Assembly: GCA_964549765.1 (NCBI GenBank)
Contig: CAZJWR010000010.1
Location: forward strand, 1 to 64,000
DNA length: 64,000 nucleotides
Source of the DNA: CAZJWR01 sp964549765
GTDB lineage: Bacteria > Zixibacteria > MSB-5A5 > GN15 > JAAZOE01
Direction of reading: 5' to 3'
Shown here: positions 7,521-15,726 of the stretch, piece after piece
Numbering within the stretch: the stretch's first letter is position 1
How the letters are laid out: every line of letters starts with the position of its first letter
Translations under genes and position numbers: made by a program
Notes under the pieces: model-generated
What the model saw: the letters and a program-made list of their open reading frames with translations, nothing else
Told to the model about the DNA's origin: nothing
Database searches by the model: none

Positions 7521-9380
7521 ATGTCGGATTCGCTTTACGATATAGCCCTGTACGACCGCTTCGCCCGCGATCTCAAACGGCGGCTGGACGGTCCCAATAT
7601 AAAAAAGGTCAGGCTCGAGGATCTCCGCGATCCCGCCGTGCGCACCGGCACGCCGACCAAGTATGGATCATGGGGCTGGCGGTCGTCGGTATCCAGCCGC
7701 ATCGGCGAAAAAACGGTTTATCTCGGTTCGGAGAAGGTGCGCGAGTATCATCTCAGCGACCAGAAAAAACAAATCATATCCAACGCGCCCGCCGAACTGG
7801 ACAAAGTGCTGCACCTGATGGAAACGTTGCCGATGGTTCATCTGCGGCGACAAATGGGACAGAACGGCGAATACAATCCCATGTGCAATTTGTACATGTC
7901 CGTCGCCGACCAGAAGAATTTCCGGCTGCCGTATATGTGGGGACACACCATGGCCCTGCCGACCAACGCGCCGGGGCCGGAATTCACGCTCATCCATATC
8001 CCCGAGGAACATCAAATCCGCCAGCAGGTGCTGATGCTGCCCGATCACAACATCACGATGGTGCTCGGGTCCGATTACATGGGCGAGGATAAGAAGGGAT
8101 TTCTTCGCAACGGCATGCACGCCGCCGACGCCTTGGGCATGCTCGGGCTTCATGCCGGCACCAAGGTCGTCATCATCCAGGACAAGAAAAGCGGCAAGCT
8201 GAAAAAGTACGGCGTGTTCCTGTTCGGCCTGTCGGCGACGGGGAAGAGCACCTGGTCGTGCCATCAACTGGGCCTGGATTGGAAAAAGGGCGAACGGACG
8301 CTGGTTTGCCAGGACGATATCTGCTTCCTCAAGAACGACGGTTCGGCCTACGGTTCGGAGATGAATTATTTCGTCAAGACCGACGTCGACAAAAAGCTTC
8401 AGGAATCGATGTACAATTCGCTCGTGCACAAGAGCGCGCTTTTGGAAAACGTCATGATCAACGCCGACGGCACGCCGGAATTTCTCGATGAAAATCTCTG
8501 CGGCAACGGCCGCGCCATCATCATGCGCAAACAACTCAAGATCAAGCGCGGCCATTGGCCCTTTGCTATGAAGGATATTTGGTATCCCGAGATCAATCTG
8601 CCGCCGGTGGATGAGTTGGACGGCATCGTCTTCGCTTTCATTACCCGGCGCAACACGATCATGACCTTCGCCCAGCGGCTGACCCCTATGCAGGGCGTGC
8701 TGGCATACCTCTGGGGCGAATCCAGCCACAGTTACGCCTCCAATCCGGCCAAGGCGGGCGAATCGGTGCGCACCGTCGGCACCGATCCGTTTATCGTGGG
8801 GTCGCGCGGGCGCAAAGTGAATCTGTTTTATCGCATCGTCATGGATCTGGCCGCCGCCTATCCCGACAAGGTCTCGTTTTATCAATACAACACCGGCGGC
8901 ATGGGCGAAATAATCGAGATCAACGAAAACGGCAAGAAGAAAATGATTCGCAAGACCGAACGGGTTCCGATCGACACCATGGCGGCCATCCAGCGCGGCG
9001 ATTTACGCGGCACCAACGATTATGCGCCCAGCATTTTCGGAACCGAGGCGATCGTTGGATGCGAGGGTGCCGACCTGAAAAAATATCAGCCCGAAAATTA
9101 TTATTCGCCGGATCAGATCGACAATTATCTGCGCGATCTGGTGAGCGGCCGCCGCAAATTCACCGAGGGCGTCGCCGAGGAGGGATTGGATCGCGACATT
9201 ATCCGCGCCGCCGAGGAATCGTTCGCCATCGCGCCGCAGAAGGAAAAGAAAGTCTATTTCACGTCTCCCGCCAAAGAAGAGCCTCCGCCTCCCAAAGAAG
9301 AGGACAAGCCGGCAAAGAAGCTAGTCGACTGGAAGCCCAATCCCCGCCTTGCCCGTGACCGCGGCTGGCGGTATGGATGA
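7521..9380 (+). CDS. pckA: ATP-type phosphoenolpyruvate carboxykinase-like protein
   Basis: 619 residues. The P-loop GLSATGKST (G236-T244, K242) corresponds to the kinase-1a motif GLSGTGKT of ATP-dependent PEP carboxykinase, and CQDD to the kinase-2 acidic pair; RTVGTDPF resembles the conserved RTAGTE region. The reaction would be oxaloacetate plus ATP to PEP, CO2 and ADP, the entry step of gluconeogenesis. Sequence around these motifs is clearly diverged from enterobacterial PckA, so a related kinase activity cannot be excluded. The last about 50 residues are a Pro/Glu/Lys-rich linker plus a short basic tail not found in typical PckA. It is the last gene of the flotillin operon; an aminotransferase in the same operon could supply oxaloacetate. 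Confidence 0.75.
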   Translation: MSDSLYDIALYDRFARDLKRRLDGPNIKKVRLEDLRDPAVRTGTPTKYGSWGWRSSVSSRIGEKTVYLGSEKVREYHLSDQKKQIISNAPAELDKVLHLMETLPMVHLRRQMGQNGEYNPMCNLYMSVADQKNFRLPYMWGHTMALPTNAPGPEFTLIHIPEEHQIRQQVLMLPDHNITMVLGSDYMGEDKKGFLRNGMHAADALGMLGLHAGTKVVIIQDKKSGKLKKYGVFLFGLSATGKSTWSCHQLGLDWKKGERTLVCQDDICFLKNDGSAYGSEMNYFVKTDVDKKLQESMYNSLVHKSALLENVMINADGTPEFLDENLCGNGRAIIMRKQLKIKRGHWPFAMKDIWYPEINLPPVDELDGIVFAFITRRNTIMTFAQRLTPMQGVLAYLWGESSHSYASNPAKAGESVRTVGTDPFIVGSRGRKVNLFYRIVMDLAAAYPDKVSFYQYNTGGMGEIIEINENGKKKMIRKTERVPIDTMAAIQRGDLRGTNDYAPSIFGTEAIVGCEGADLKKYQPENYYSPDQIDNYLRDLVSGRRKFTEGVAEEGLDRDIIRAAEESFAIAPQKEKKVYFTSPAKEEPPPPKEEDKPAKKLVDWKPNPRLARDRGWRYG

Positions 9381-9427
9381 TCGCATGATATAGGGCGAAT
9401 ATCCCCGACTTCGACCATTATCTTTTA

Positions 9428-9456
9428 TTGACATAATTGTGGTTTTAATATAGATT
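9428..9456 (+). promoter_or_regulatory. Promoter of the HerA-like ATPase gene
   Basis: TTGACA (9428-9433), 17 bases, TAGATT (9451-9456); an alternative TATAGA lies two bases closer. The surrounding 150 bases are AT-rich, unlike the operon upstream. Confidence 0.5.
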
Positions 9457-9537
9457 TCCATAGCTGAATAGGGCTTATCAGTATTATTGTAGCCTAGGCA
9501 TTAAAATCTAAATCGACCGCATTGGGAGAAGCACCAC

Positions 9538-10926
9538 ATGGCTGGCGAAAATAAAGACAAAAAGCCCATCAAATCGGCAGATTTATATATCGGTATTAAG
9601 AGCGACTTCACCCCATTCACGATAGACCTTAAAGCATTAACTCGTGGCCTGGTTGTCGTCGGTCAATCGGGATGCGGTAAATCGTTCCTTTTGGGTCGTA
9701 TCGTCGAGGAGTTGATTAGTAAAACAACGAAGAAGACACAGCTAATCATCGTGGATACCAATTCGGATTTCTGGCAAGGTACCACGCTTAAAACTCCTGA
9801 AGCAATAACAGCAGAAACCGGTAAATATTTGATGGGGCATAGTACAGAAGAATATGCCCGTTTTGCGGTGTCGGAATTCGCTGAGTATGAGCAGATGCGA
9901 AAACAAGGATTATTGTCAGGATGTGAGTTATTCGGACATGAGCGAGGACGCCCTTTTAATCTCGACTGGGGTCTCTGCGCAACGCCGTGGCCTTTCATGC
10001 AATTAATAAAGGCCAACAACTATACGCTTTCCTATTCAAACGCGTTACAGATTCTACAGCGTATCTTGATTGGTTCTAGGGAGAATTATTTCAATATTGA
10101 TTCCTGGACCGAAACGGTTCATTTGCTTCTTCTTGCCAAAAGAGAAGCGATTACAAATTTCCAAAAACTTAAAAATTGCATTCCCGATTATTGTAATATA
10201 ACGGACACGGAGTTTCGATTTTTCTGCAACGAAGTATCAGAAGATGGGCTAGCAGAATTTGAAAATGATCTCAAAAATGAGAGATTTTTTTCGAAAATTT
10301 GGAAATTAAATAATGATGAAACCGGTTTGTTTGACTCGATTGCGGGAGGTACGCGGATTAATGTTGTTGAGATAGAAACGATTGGTGAAAAATCAAAAAG
10401 GAATAGGCTTCTGGCAGCCATATTGATGTTTTTATGGACTTATAAATTGGATGCTGCGGAAGCGTGCAAAAGAGAGGAAGATAAATCCGCATTCAACGAG
10501 AGAATCGGAAAGCTGCGACATACGTTTATTTTGATAGACGAAGCACACAATTTTGCACCGAATGAGCCAAATGATCCATTTGAAAAGATGTTAGGCGAAT
10601 TGATACACCAAATAGCGGCGGAAGGTAGAAAATATGGGTTGCATCTGATTTTGGCCACCCAGAGGCCTAATAAAGTGAAACGTGGATTGTTGGGTGAGTT
10701 TGATAATGCCATCATTATGAAGATGAATTCTCGATCTGATCTGGAACACCTTGCCAAAGAAATGCGCATATTAGATGTTAAATTATTGGAGCCCGCACTT
10801 CATTTTCAAGGACAGGGGAACGCTATCGCAATTGGCGAAATGACCAAAATGGCCCCATACACACAGATATTCAAAACCGCACCCCGCCGTACTAAAGAAG
10901 GCGGCGTTGACATTGAGGGTTTCTAG
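9538..10926 (+). CDS. HerA/FtsK-type P-loop ATPase, lone copy in an AT-rich island
   Basis: 462 residues. Walker A GQSGCGKS (K48), Walker B ILIDEAHNF (D334, E335) and an ATQRPNKV segment, the layout of HerA and related DNA-translocating ATPases (DUF87-like) that form hexameric rings. The family includes archaeal HerA, which works with the NurA nuclease, and ATPase subunits of anti-phage systems such as SIR2-HerA and DUF4297-HerA. Here no nuclease, SIR2 or DUF4297 gene is adjacent: PEP carboxykinase lies upstream and mgtE downstream. Base composition and codon use (many AAA, ATT, GAA) are visibly AT-richer than both neighbours, suggesting transfer. A GGGAGAAG ribosome binding site precedes the ATG. 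Confidence 0.85.
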   Translation: MAGENKDKKPIKSADLYIGIKSDFTPFTIDLKALTRGLVVVGQSGCGKSFLLGRIVEELISKTTKKTQLIIVDTNSDFWQGTTLKTPEAITAETGKYLMGHSTEEYARFAVSEFAEYEQMRKQGLLSGCELFGHERGRPFNLDWGLCATPWPFMQLIKANNYTLSYSNALQILQRILIGSRENYFNIDSWTETVHLLLLAKREAITNFQKLKNCIPDYCNITDTEFRFFCNEVSEDGLAEFENDLKNERFFSKIWKLNNDETGLFDSIAGGTRINVVEIETIGEKSKRNRLLAAILMFLWTYKLDAAEACKREEDKSAFNERIGKLRHTFILIDEAHNFAPNEPNDPFEKMLGELIHQIAAEGRKYGLHLILATQRPNKVKRGLLGEFDNAIIMKMNSRSDLEHLAKEMRILDVKLLEPALHFQGQGNAIAIGEMTKMAPYTQIFKTAPRRTKEGGVDIEGF

Positions 10927-10966
10927 CTAAGGATAATTTTGTGATTGGCGTACGTCCCCGTGCGCC

Positions 10967-11008
10967 ATTTCTGCATGGCAGACGGGGATGCCCGCCATGC
11001 ACAGAAAT
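10967..11008. repeat. Inverted repeat downstream of the HerA-like gene
   Basis: ATTTCTGCATGGC (10967-10979) pairs with GCCATGCACAGAAAT (10994-11008) apart from a two-base bulge, with a GC-rich loop. It follows the ATPase stop codon by 40 bases and may act as a terminator or mark the edge of the island. Confidence 0.5.
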
Positions 11009-11034
11009 CAGCAGACACATACTGAAAAGAATTT

Positions 11035-11055
11035 CGAAACCCTGAAAGGGTTTCG
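11035..11055. repeat. REP-like hairpin, copy 1
   Basis: CGAAACCCT (11035-11043), loop GAA, AGGGTTTCG (11047-11055), followed by ACCTAC. Related copies lie at 12831-12855 and 30700-30717, all outside genes. Confidence 0.6.
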
Positions 11056-11119
11056 ACCTACGCCTGCGGGCCACGATAAATTCATAATCTGCATGACGAA
11101 AGGCCGCATAAAAAACGTC

Positions 11120-11148
11120 TTGAAAGCGGGGCGGGAGTTCATTATAGT
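11120..11148 (+). promoter_or_regulatory. Promoter of mgtE
   Basis: TTGAAA (11120-11125), a 17-base spacer and TATAGT (11143-11148), a good sigma-70 match. Confidence 0.65.
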
Positions 11149-11154
11149 GAAAGC

Positions 11155-11402
11155 GTTTAAATGGGCGCTGTAGAGCGCGTAGTATAATTTAGACGGGAGA
11201 ATTCGCCAGGAATAGCCGGGATGGCGATCATGGCGACCCATATACGATGCAAGAATCGATGCAAGAACAGCCCGAAGACCCTGGACCGAGACGCCGCGAC
11301 CGGCGACCGGTGACGTAAACGGCCGAAGCTCTTTTTGAGCATTCCCCCGGTTCGCCTCCGGCCGCATCCGCAATTCCACGGCGGCCGCTACGGAGGTGAA
11401 TC
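11155..11402 (+). promoter_or_regulatory. Long untranslated leader of mgtE
   Basis: About 248 bases separate the predicted transcription start from the mgtE ATG. The leader has a 12-base tandem repeat (CGATGCAAGAAT then CGATGCAAGAAC, about 11245-11268) and several GC-rich self-complementary stretches. Bacterial mgtE leaders often carry an M-box Mg2+ riboswitch, but its conserved GGTGAGGCTCC core was not found. It may hold another RNA regulator or only be unstructured spacer. Confidence 0.35.
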
Positions 11403-12788
11403 ATGATAGATCATAACCCACTCCTTCTCCCCGAACTGCGTGAAATGCTTGCTACGAGCGATGCCGAAGGCCTTCGCGAATTCTGCCGAGCGGGGCACCC
11501 CGTCATGGTCGCCGAACTAATATCCGCCCTGACCGCAGAGGAGGTTTCGGCCGTGCTGCGGCATGCCGATCCGCCTCTTCGCGCCGAAATTTTCAGCCAC
11601 CTGGCCGACGATTTTCAGGTGGCGATAGTCGGGACGATGAGCCGCCGGGAGATTGCCGTCCTGCTGGCCGACATGGCGCCGGACGAACGGGCGGATCTAT
11701 TCAAGCAATTGCCGCTGGATCTGCGGGAGGCGGTCCTTCCGGCCCTGGCTCAAGCTGAGCGGGAAGATATACGCCGGCTGACCGCATACGAGGAGGGCAC
11801 CGCAGGTGCGCGTATGACCTCGGATTACGCCGCCCTATCCCCGGAGTTGACGGCGTCGCAGGCCATCGAGCGTCTCCGCGAGGTGGCGCCGGACAGGGAG
11901 ACTATTTACTATGCCTACGTGGTGGATGAAAACCGCAAGCTGGTGGGTTTTGTTTCTCTCAAGGACCTCATTGTAGCCCGTCGAGACGCCCGCGTCGATG
12001 CCATTATGCATCGCGATGTTATTCTGGCGCGAGTCGATGAGGACCAGGAAGAGGCCGCCCGGAAAATCCAGAAGTACGACCTGCTGGCATTGCCGGTGGT
12101 CGACGCCGCCGACGGGCTGGTGGGCATCATCACCCATGACGACGCCATCGATATCATTACTCAGGAGCAGACTGAGGATATGGAGAAATTCATGGCCATC
12201 GCCGGTCCCCACGAAGACGCCGTATATATGAAGACGTCGGCCTGGGAGCATTTCAAAAACCGGTCGCCCTGGATATTGGCACTGGCGTTTTTGGGTCTGG
12301 TATCCGGGATTATCGTCCAGAATTTTGAAGGGTTGTTGCTGCAGTTTACCGTCCTGGCGGCTTTCATGCCGATGCTTGCCGACACCGGCGGCAATACCGG
12401 CAGCCAATCGGCCACGCTCGTGGTGCGCGCCCTGGCCCTCAAGGAAATCTCGCCGCGGGACATACTCCGAATTCTCGTCATGGAATTGAGAGTCGCGATG
12501 CTGCTCGCCGTGTTGCTCGGCGGAGTCGCCTTCGCCCGGGTTATCTTTTTCGGCGGCGGGTCGGGCATTCCCGCGGCCTATTCGGCGGCCCGAATCGGCC
12601 TGGCCATATCGCTCGCGCTCGGAATCCAGGTCGTCACTTCGACGCTGATCGGCGCGCTTTTGCCTCTGGGAGCAGCCAAGCTGAAGTGGGATCCGGCCGT
12701 TGTCGCCAGTCCGGCTCTGACCACAATCGTCGATATCACCGGCCTGCTGATTTATTTTACGACAGCCAAATTGCTGCTGGGATTCTGA
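11403..12788 (+). CDS. mgtE: MgtE-type magnesium transporter
   Basis: 461 residues. The MgtE layout is clear: an N-terminal helical superhelix (about 1-130, including the repeated LADMAPDERADLFKQLP pattern), two CBS domains (about 135-265) that sense cytosolic Mg2+, a connecting plug helix, and five transmembrane helices (about 285-461) with the pore signature MLADTGGNTGSQSA. It imports Mg2+ and closes when cytosolic Mg2+ is high. The start has GGAGGTGAATC just upstream. The last residues are hydrophobic and end close to the stop. A REP-like hairpin follows 43 bases after the stop. Confidence 0.97.
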   Translation: MIDHNPLLLPELREMLATSDAEGLREFCRAGHPVMVAELISALTAEEVSAVLRHADPPLRAEIFSHLADDFQVAIVGTMSRREIAVLLADMAPDERADLFKQLPLDLREAVLPALAQAEREDIRRLTAYEEGTAGARMTSDYAALSPELTASQAIERLREVAPDRETIYYAYVVDENRKLVGFVSLKDLIVARRDARVDAIMHRDVILARVDEDQEEAARKIQKYDLLALPVVDAADGLVGIITHDDAIDIITQEQTEDMEKFMAIAGPHEDAVYMKTSAWEHFKNRSPWILALAFLGLVSGIIVQNFEGLLLQFTVLAAFMPMLADTGGNTGSQSATLVVRALALKEISPRDILRILVMELRVAMLLAVLLGGVAFARVIFFGGGSGIPAAYSAARIGLAISLALGIQVVTSTLIGALLPLGAAKLKWDPAVVASPALTTIVDITGLLIYFTTAKLLLGF

Positions 12789-12830
12789 CCGCCCCCGCTT
12801 TCATATTCTCAGGTGCGTACAGACAAGAAC

Positions 12831-12855
12831 GTCGAAACCCTGAAAGGATTTCGAC
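12831..12855. repeat. REP-like hairpin, copy 2
   Basis: GTCGAAACCCT (12831-12841), loop GAA, AGGATTTCGAC (12845-12855) with one mismatch in the stem, followed by CTACACCTG. It lies 43 bases after the mgtE stop and may also serve as a transcription end. Confidence 0.6.
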
Positions 12856-13004
12856 CTACACCTGGGTGGCCTGAGGCCTCAGCCGCAGGATTGCAGCGCA
12901 TCATTCACTTCGAAAAGCCTCCATTGTCGGTCCCCCGCTTAAGTATTATCTCTCCGCTGCGCGCTGGTTCTGCCGTATAACGACTAAAAGGAGATCGGTT
13001 TGCC

Positions 13005-14036
13005 ATGACATATGAGGAATTGCCCATCCCGCCGCATTTCGATGCCGAGAAAATCGGTCTGGTGTGGAAAATCGATTATGAGAAAGTCGCCGATGCGGCC
13101 AAAATATGGGCTGCGGAGCATAGTATAAGGTCTGCCAACAAAGACAAATTCCGCCTCGGCCTGCTCTTGGTCGACTGCCAGAATACCTTCTGCACACCGG
13201 GACATGAGCTTTTTGTCGCCGGGCGATCCGGCATGGCGGCGGTGGATGACAGCCGCCGCATTTGCGCGTTCATCTATCGCAATCTGGGGTTGATTTCATC
13301 GATCACCGCCTCGATGGACACCCATCTGGCGGTGCAGATTTTCCATCCGGCGTTTATTGTCGATGACAAGGGATCGAATCCGCCGCCGTATACGATGATC
13401 TCATCGGATGATATCGAAAAGGGAAAATGGCGCGTCAGCCAATGGGCGCTGGACAGCACGCCGCTGGGCAAACGGCCCGACCCGCAGAAATATCTGCTGC
13501 ATTATGCGCGGGCGCTGGAGAAAACCGGCAAATATCAACTGATGATATGGCCGTATCATGCCATGCTGGGCGGGATCGGCCATGCGCTGGTGTCGTGCAT
13601 CGAGGAGGCCGCGTTTTTCCACACCATTGCTCGCGGCGCGCAGACGCATTTCGTCACCAAAGGCGGCAACGCCCTGACCGAACATTACTCCATATTCCGT
13701 CCCGAAATCACCGAGGATGCTGAGGGCAAACCGATCGCATCGGGAAACGAAAAGCTGGTCGACGATCTGCTCGAATTCAACGCGGTAATCATCGCCGGGC
13801 AAGCCAAAAGCCACTGCGTGGCGTGGACGGTTTTCGATCTGCTGCACACTATCACCGAGCGCGATTCGGGGCTGGCGAAAAAAGTCTATTTGCTCGAAGA
13901 TTGCACCTCGCCGGTCGTCGTCGAGGGCGCTGATTTTACCGAGCAGGCCGATGCGGCTTTTGCCCGGTTTGCCGAGGCCGGAATGAATATTGTCAGATCG
14001 ACCGACCCGATCGCCTCGTGGCCTGGAATCCGCTGA
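13005..14036 (+). CDS. Nicotinamidase/isochorismatase-family cysteine hydrolase
   Basis: 343 residues with the catalytic triad of the family: Asp in LLLVDCQNTFC (near residue 57), Lys in VTKGGN (near 219) and Cys in AKSHCVAWT (near 270). It is longer than the usual 180-220 residues, with an added N-terminal stretch of about 50 residues and insertions around the substrate pocket. The following gene is pncB, so a nicotinamidase role (nicotinamide to nicotinic acid, NAD salvage) is the best inference. An AAGGAG precedes the ATG by 11 bases. The gap to pncB is 85 bases. Confidence 0.85.
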   Translation: MTYEELPIPPHFDAEKIGLVWKIDYEKVADAAKIWAAEHSIRSANKDKFRLGLLLVDCQNTFCTPGHELFVAGRSGMAAVDDSRRICAFIYRNLGLISSITASMDTHLAVQIFHPAFIVDDKGSNPPPYTMISSDDIEKGKWRVSQWALDSTPLGKRPDPQKYLLHYARALEKTGKYQLMIWPYHAMLGGIGHALVSCIEEAAFFHTIARGAQTHFVTKGGNALTEHYSIFRPEITEDAEGKPIASGNEKLVDDLLEFNAVIIAGQAKSHCVAWTVFDLLHTITERDSGLAKKVYLLEDCTSPVVVEGADFTEQADAAFARFAEAGMNIVRSTDPIASWPGIR

Positions 14037-14121
14037 TCGCAATGCCTCGCAATTCGCTGTTTCGCCCGCGCCGAATCGCGTATATTGAGATAATCCGATC
14101 CGCGACCATAAGGAGATAACG

Positions 14122-15708
14122 ATGTCACCGCACAACGGCTATATCAATCCGCTTTTGACCGACCAATATGAATTCACGATGGCGTGTTCCTATTTTTGCA
14201 CTGGACGCCACGGGGACAAGGCGGTGTTCGACCTGTTTTTCCGCAAGAACCCGTTCGGCGGCGAATATACCGTGCTGGCCGGCGTGTCCGAGGCGCTGCG
14301 GTTTATCGAGAAGTATCATCTGACCGAAAATCAGATTGACTATCTCTGCTCCATCATGCCGCGCGCGGATATGAAATTCAAGAAATGGCTGGCCGATCTG
14401 GATTGTTCGCAGGTCAAAATATACGTCATGCGCGAAGGCAGCGTCGTATTTCCGCGCGAACCGGTTATGCGGGTGGAGGGGCCGTTGGCGCTCTGCCAAT
14501 TGCTCGAAACCACTCTGCTCAATCTCCTCGGCTACCCCAGCCTGGTGGCGACCAACGCGGCGCGGATGAGACTCGCAGCGGGCAAAAATAAAAGGATCGT
14601 CGAATTCGGGGCCCGCCGGGCGCAGGGACCGGATGGGGCGGTGTCGGCGGCGAGGTACAGCTTCCTCGGCGGCGCCGACGGCACCAGCAATCTCATGGCT
14701 GGATACGCGTTCGATATCCCCGTCAGCGGAACACAGGCGCATTCGTTTATTCAATCGTTCTCCGGCCTCGATGAACTCACCGAACGAAACATCGATGATG
14801 CGGACGGGAAGACGCATGATCTGGTCGAGGCCGTTCTCAAATATCGCGATGAAATGGGATATGGGAACACCAACGACGGCGAGTTGGCGTCGTTTATCGC
14901 GTATGCCCAGACATTCCCGGAAAGTCTCCTGACTCTGGTCGATACCTATGACACGCTCAAATCAGGCGTGCCCAATTTCCTATGCGTCGCGGTCGCGTTG
15001 ACGAAAATGGGTTACGCGCCGGTCGGGATTCGGCTCGATTCCGGCGATTTGGCGTATTTGTCGAAGGTCGCGCGCACAATGATCAACGACGCCGGCGCCA
15101 AGTACGGCCTCGATTTCGGCAACATCAAAATCGTCGCCAGCAATGAAATCAACGAGACCACCCTGTGGTCGCTGAAACATCAGGGGCACGAGATCGACAT
15201 ATTCGGCATCGGGACGCATCTGGTGACCTGCCAGGCTCAGCCGTCGCTGGGATGCGTCTACAAGCTGGTCGAGATCAACGATCAGCCGCGCATCAAGCTG
15301 TCTCAGGAGCCGGAAAAGATGACCATTCCGGGGCGCAAAGACGTATACCGCCTGATCGGCAAGGACGGTCATCCCCTGGCGGATATCCTGATGCAGCCGG
15401 ACGAGGAAAAGCCGCAGGCGGGCCACAAAATCCTCTGCTATCATCCGTATCAGGAAGCCAAAAGGACGTATATCACACCGACGAAGGTCCAGCCGATGCT
15501 CGAACTGGCATGGGACGGCAGGCTGACCGGGGAGATTCGCGACCTCAAAGTCTGCCGCGACTATGCCGCCGAGCAGATCGCATCGCTTCGCAACGATCAT
15601 ATCCGACTGCTCAACCCGACGCCGTACAAGATATCGTTGAGCGAGAAGCTATACGAGTTCATGCATCATCTGTGGCGCCGCGAAGCCCCGGTCGGGGAGT
15701 TGTCGTGA
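14122..15708 (+). CDS. pncB: Nicotinate phosphoribosyltransferase
   Basis: 528 residues. It carries nicotinate phosphoribosyltransferase motifs: LLTDQYEFTMA at the N-terminus, FGARRAQGPDGA, SGTQAHSF, GIRLDSGDLAYLS and FGIGTHLVTC. The enzyme makes nicotinate mononucleotide from nicotinic acid and PRPP with ATP, the committed step of the Preiss-Handler NAD salvage route. The start has AAGGAG six bases upstream. Together with the preceding hydrolase it forms a two-step nicotinamide-to-NaMN path. The C-terminal about 80 residues are typical of longer family members. Confidence 0.95.
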   Translation: MSPHNGYINPLLTDQYEFTMACSYFCTGRHGDKAVFDLFFRKNPFGGEYTVLAGVSEALRFIEKYHLTENQIDYLCSIMPRADMKFKKWLADLDCSQVKIYVMREGSVVFPREPVMRVEGPLALCQLLETTLLNLLGYPSLVATNAARMRLAAGKNKRIVEFGARRAQGPDGAVSAARYSFLGGADGTSNLMAGYAFDIPVSGTQAHSFIQSFSGLDELTERNIDDADGKTHDLVEAVLKYRDEMGYGNTNDGELASFIAYAQTFPESLLTLVDTYDTLKSGVPNFLCVAVALTKMGYAPVGIRLDSGDLAYLSKVARTMINDAGAKYGLDFGNIKIVASNEINETTLWSLKHQGHEIDIFGIGTHLVTCQAQPSLGCVYKLVEINDQPRIKLSQEPEKMTIPGRKDVYRLIGKDGHPLADILMQPDEEKPQAGHKILCYHPYQEAKRTYITPTKVQPMLELAWDGRLTGEIRDLKVCRDYAAEQIASLRNDHIRLLNPTPYKISLSEKLYEFMHHLWRREAPVGELS

Positions 15709-15726
15709 TATCGGAGCTACGGTTGG

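Noticed and set aside
7668..8885. Minus-strand frame inside the PEP carboxykinase-like gene
   Set aside because: Antisense shadow with no motif or ribosome binding site.
9538..10926. Part of a SIR2-HerA or DUF4297-HerA defence system
   Set aside because: No partner gene was found on either side in the window.
11155..11402. M-box Mg2+ riboswitch before mgtE
   Set aside because: The conserved GGTGAGGCTCC core was not found.
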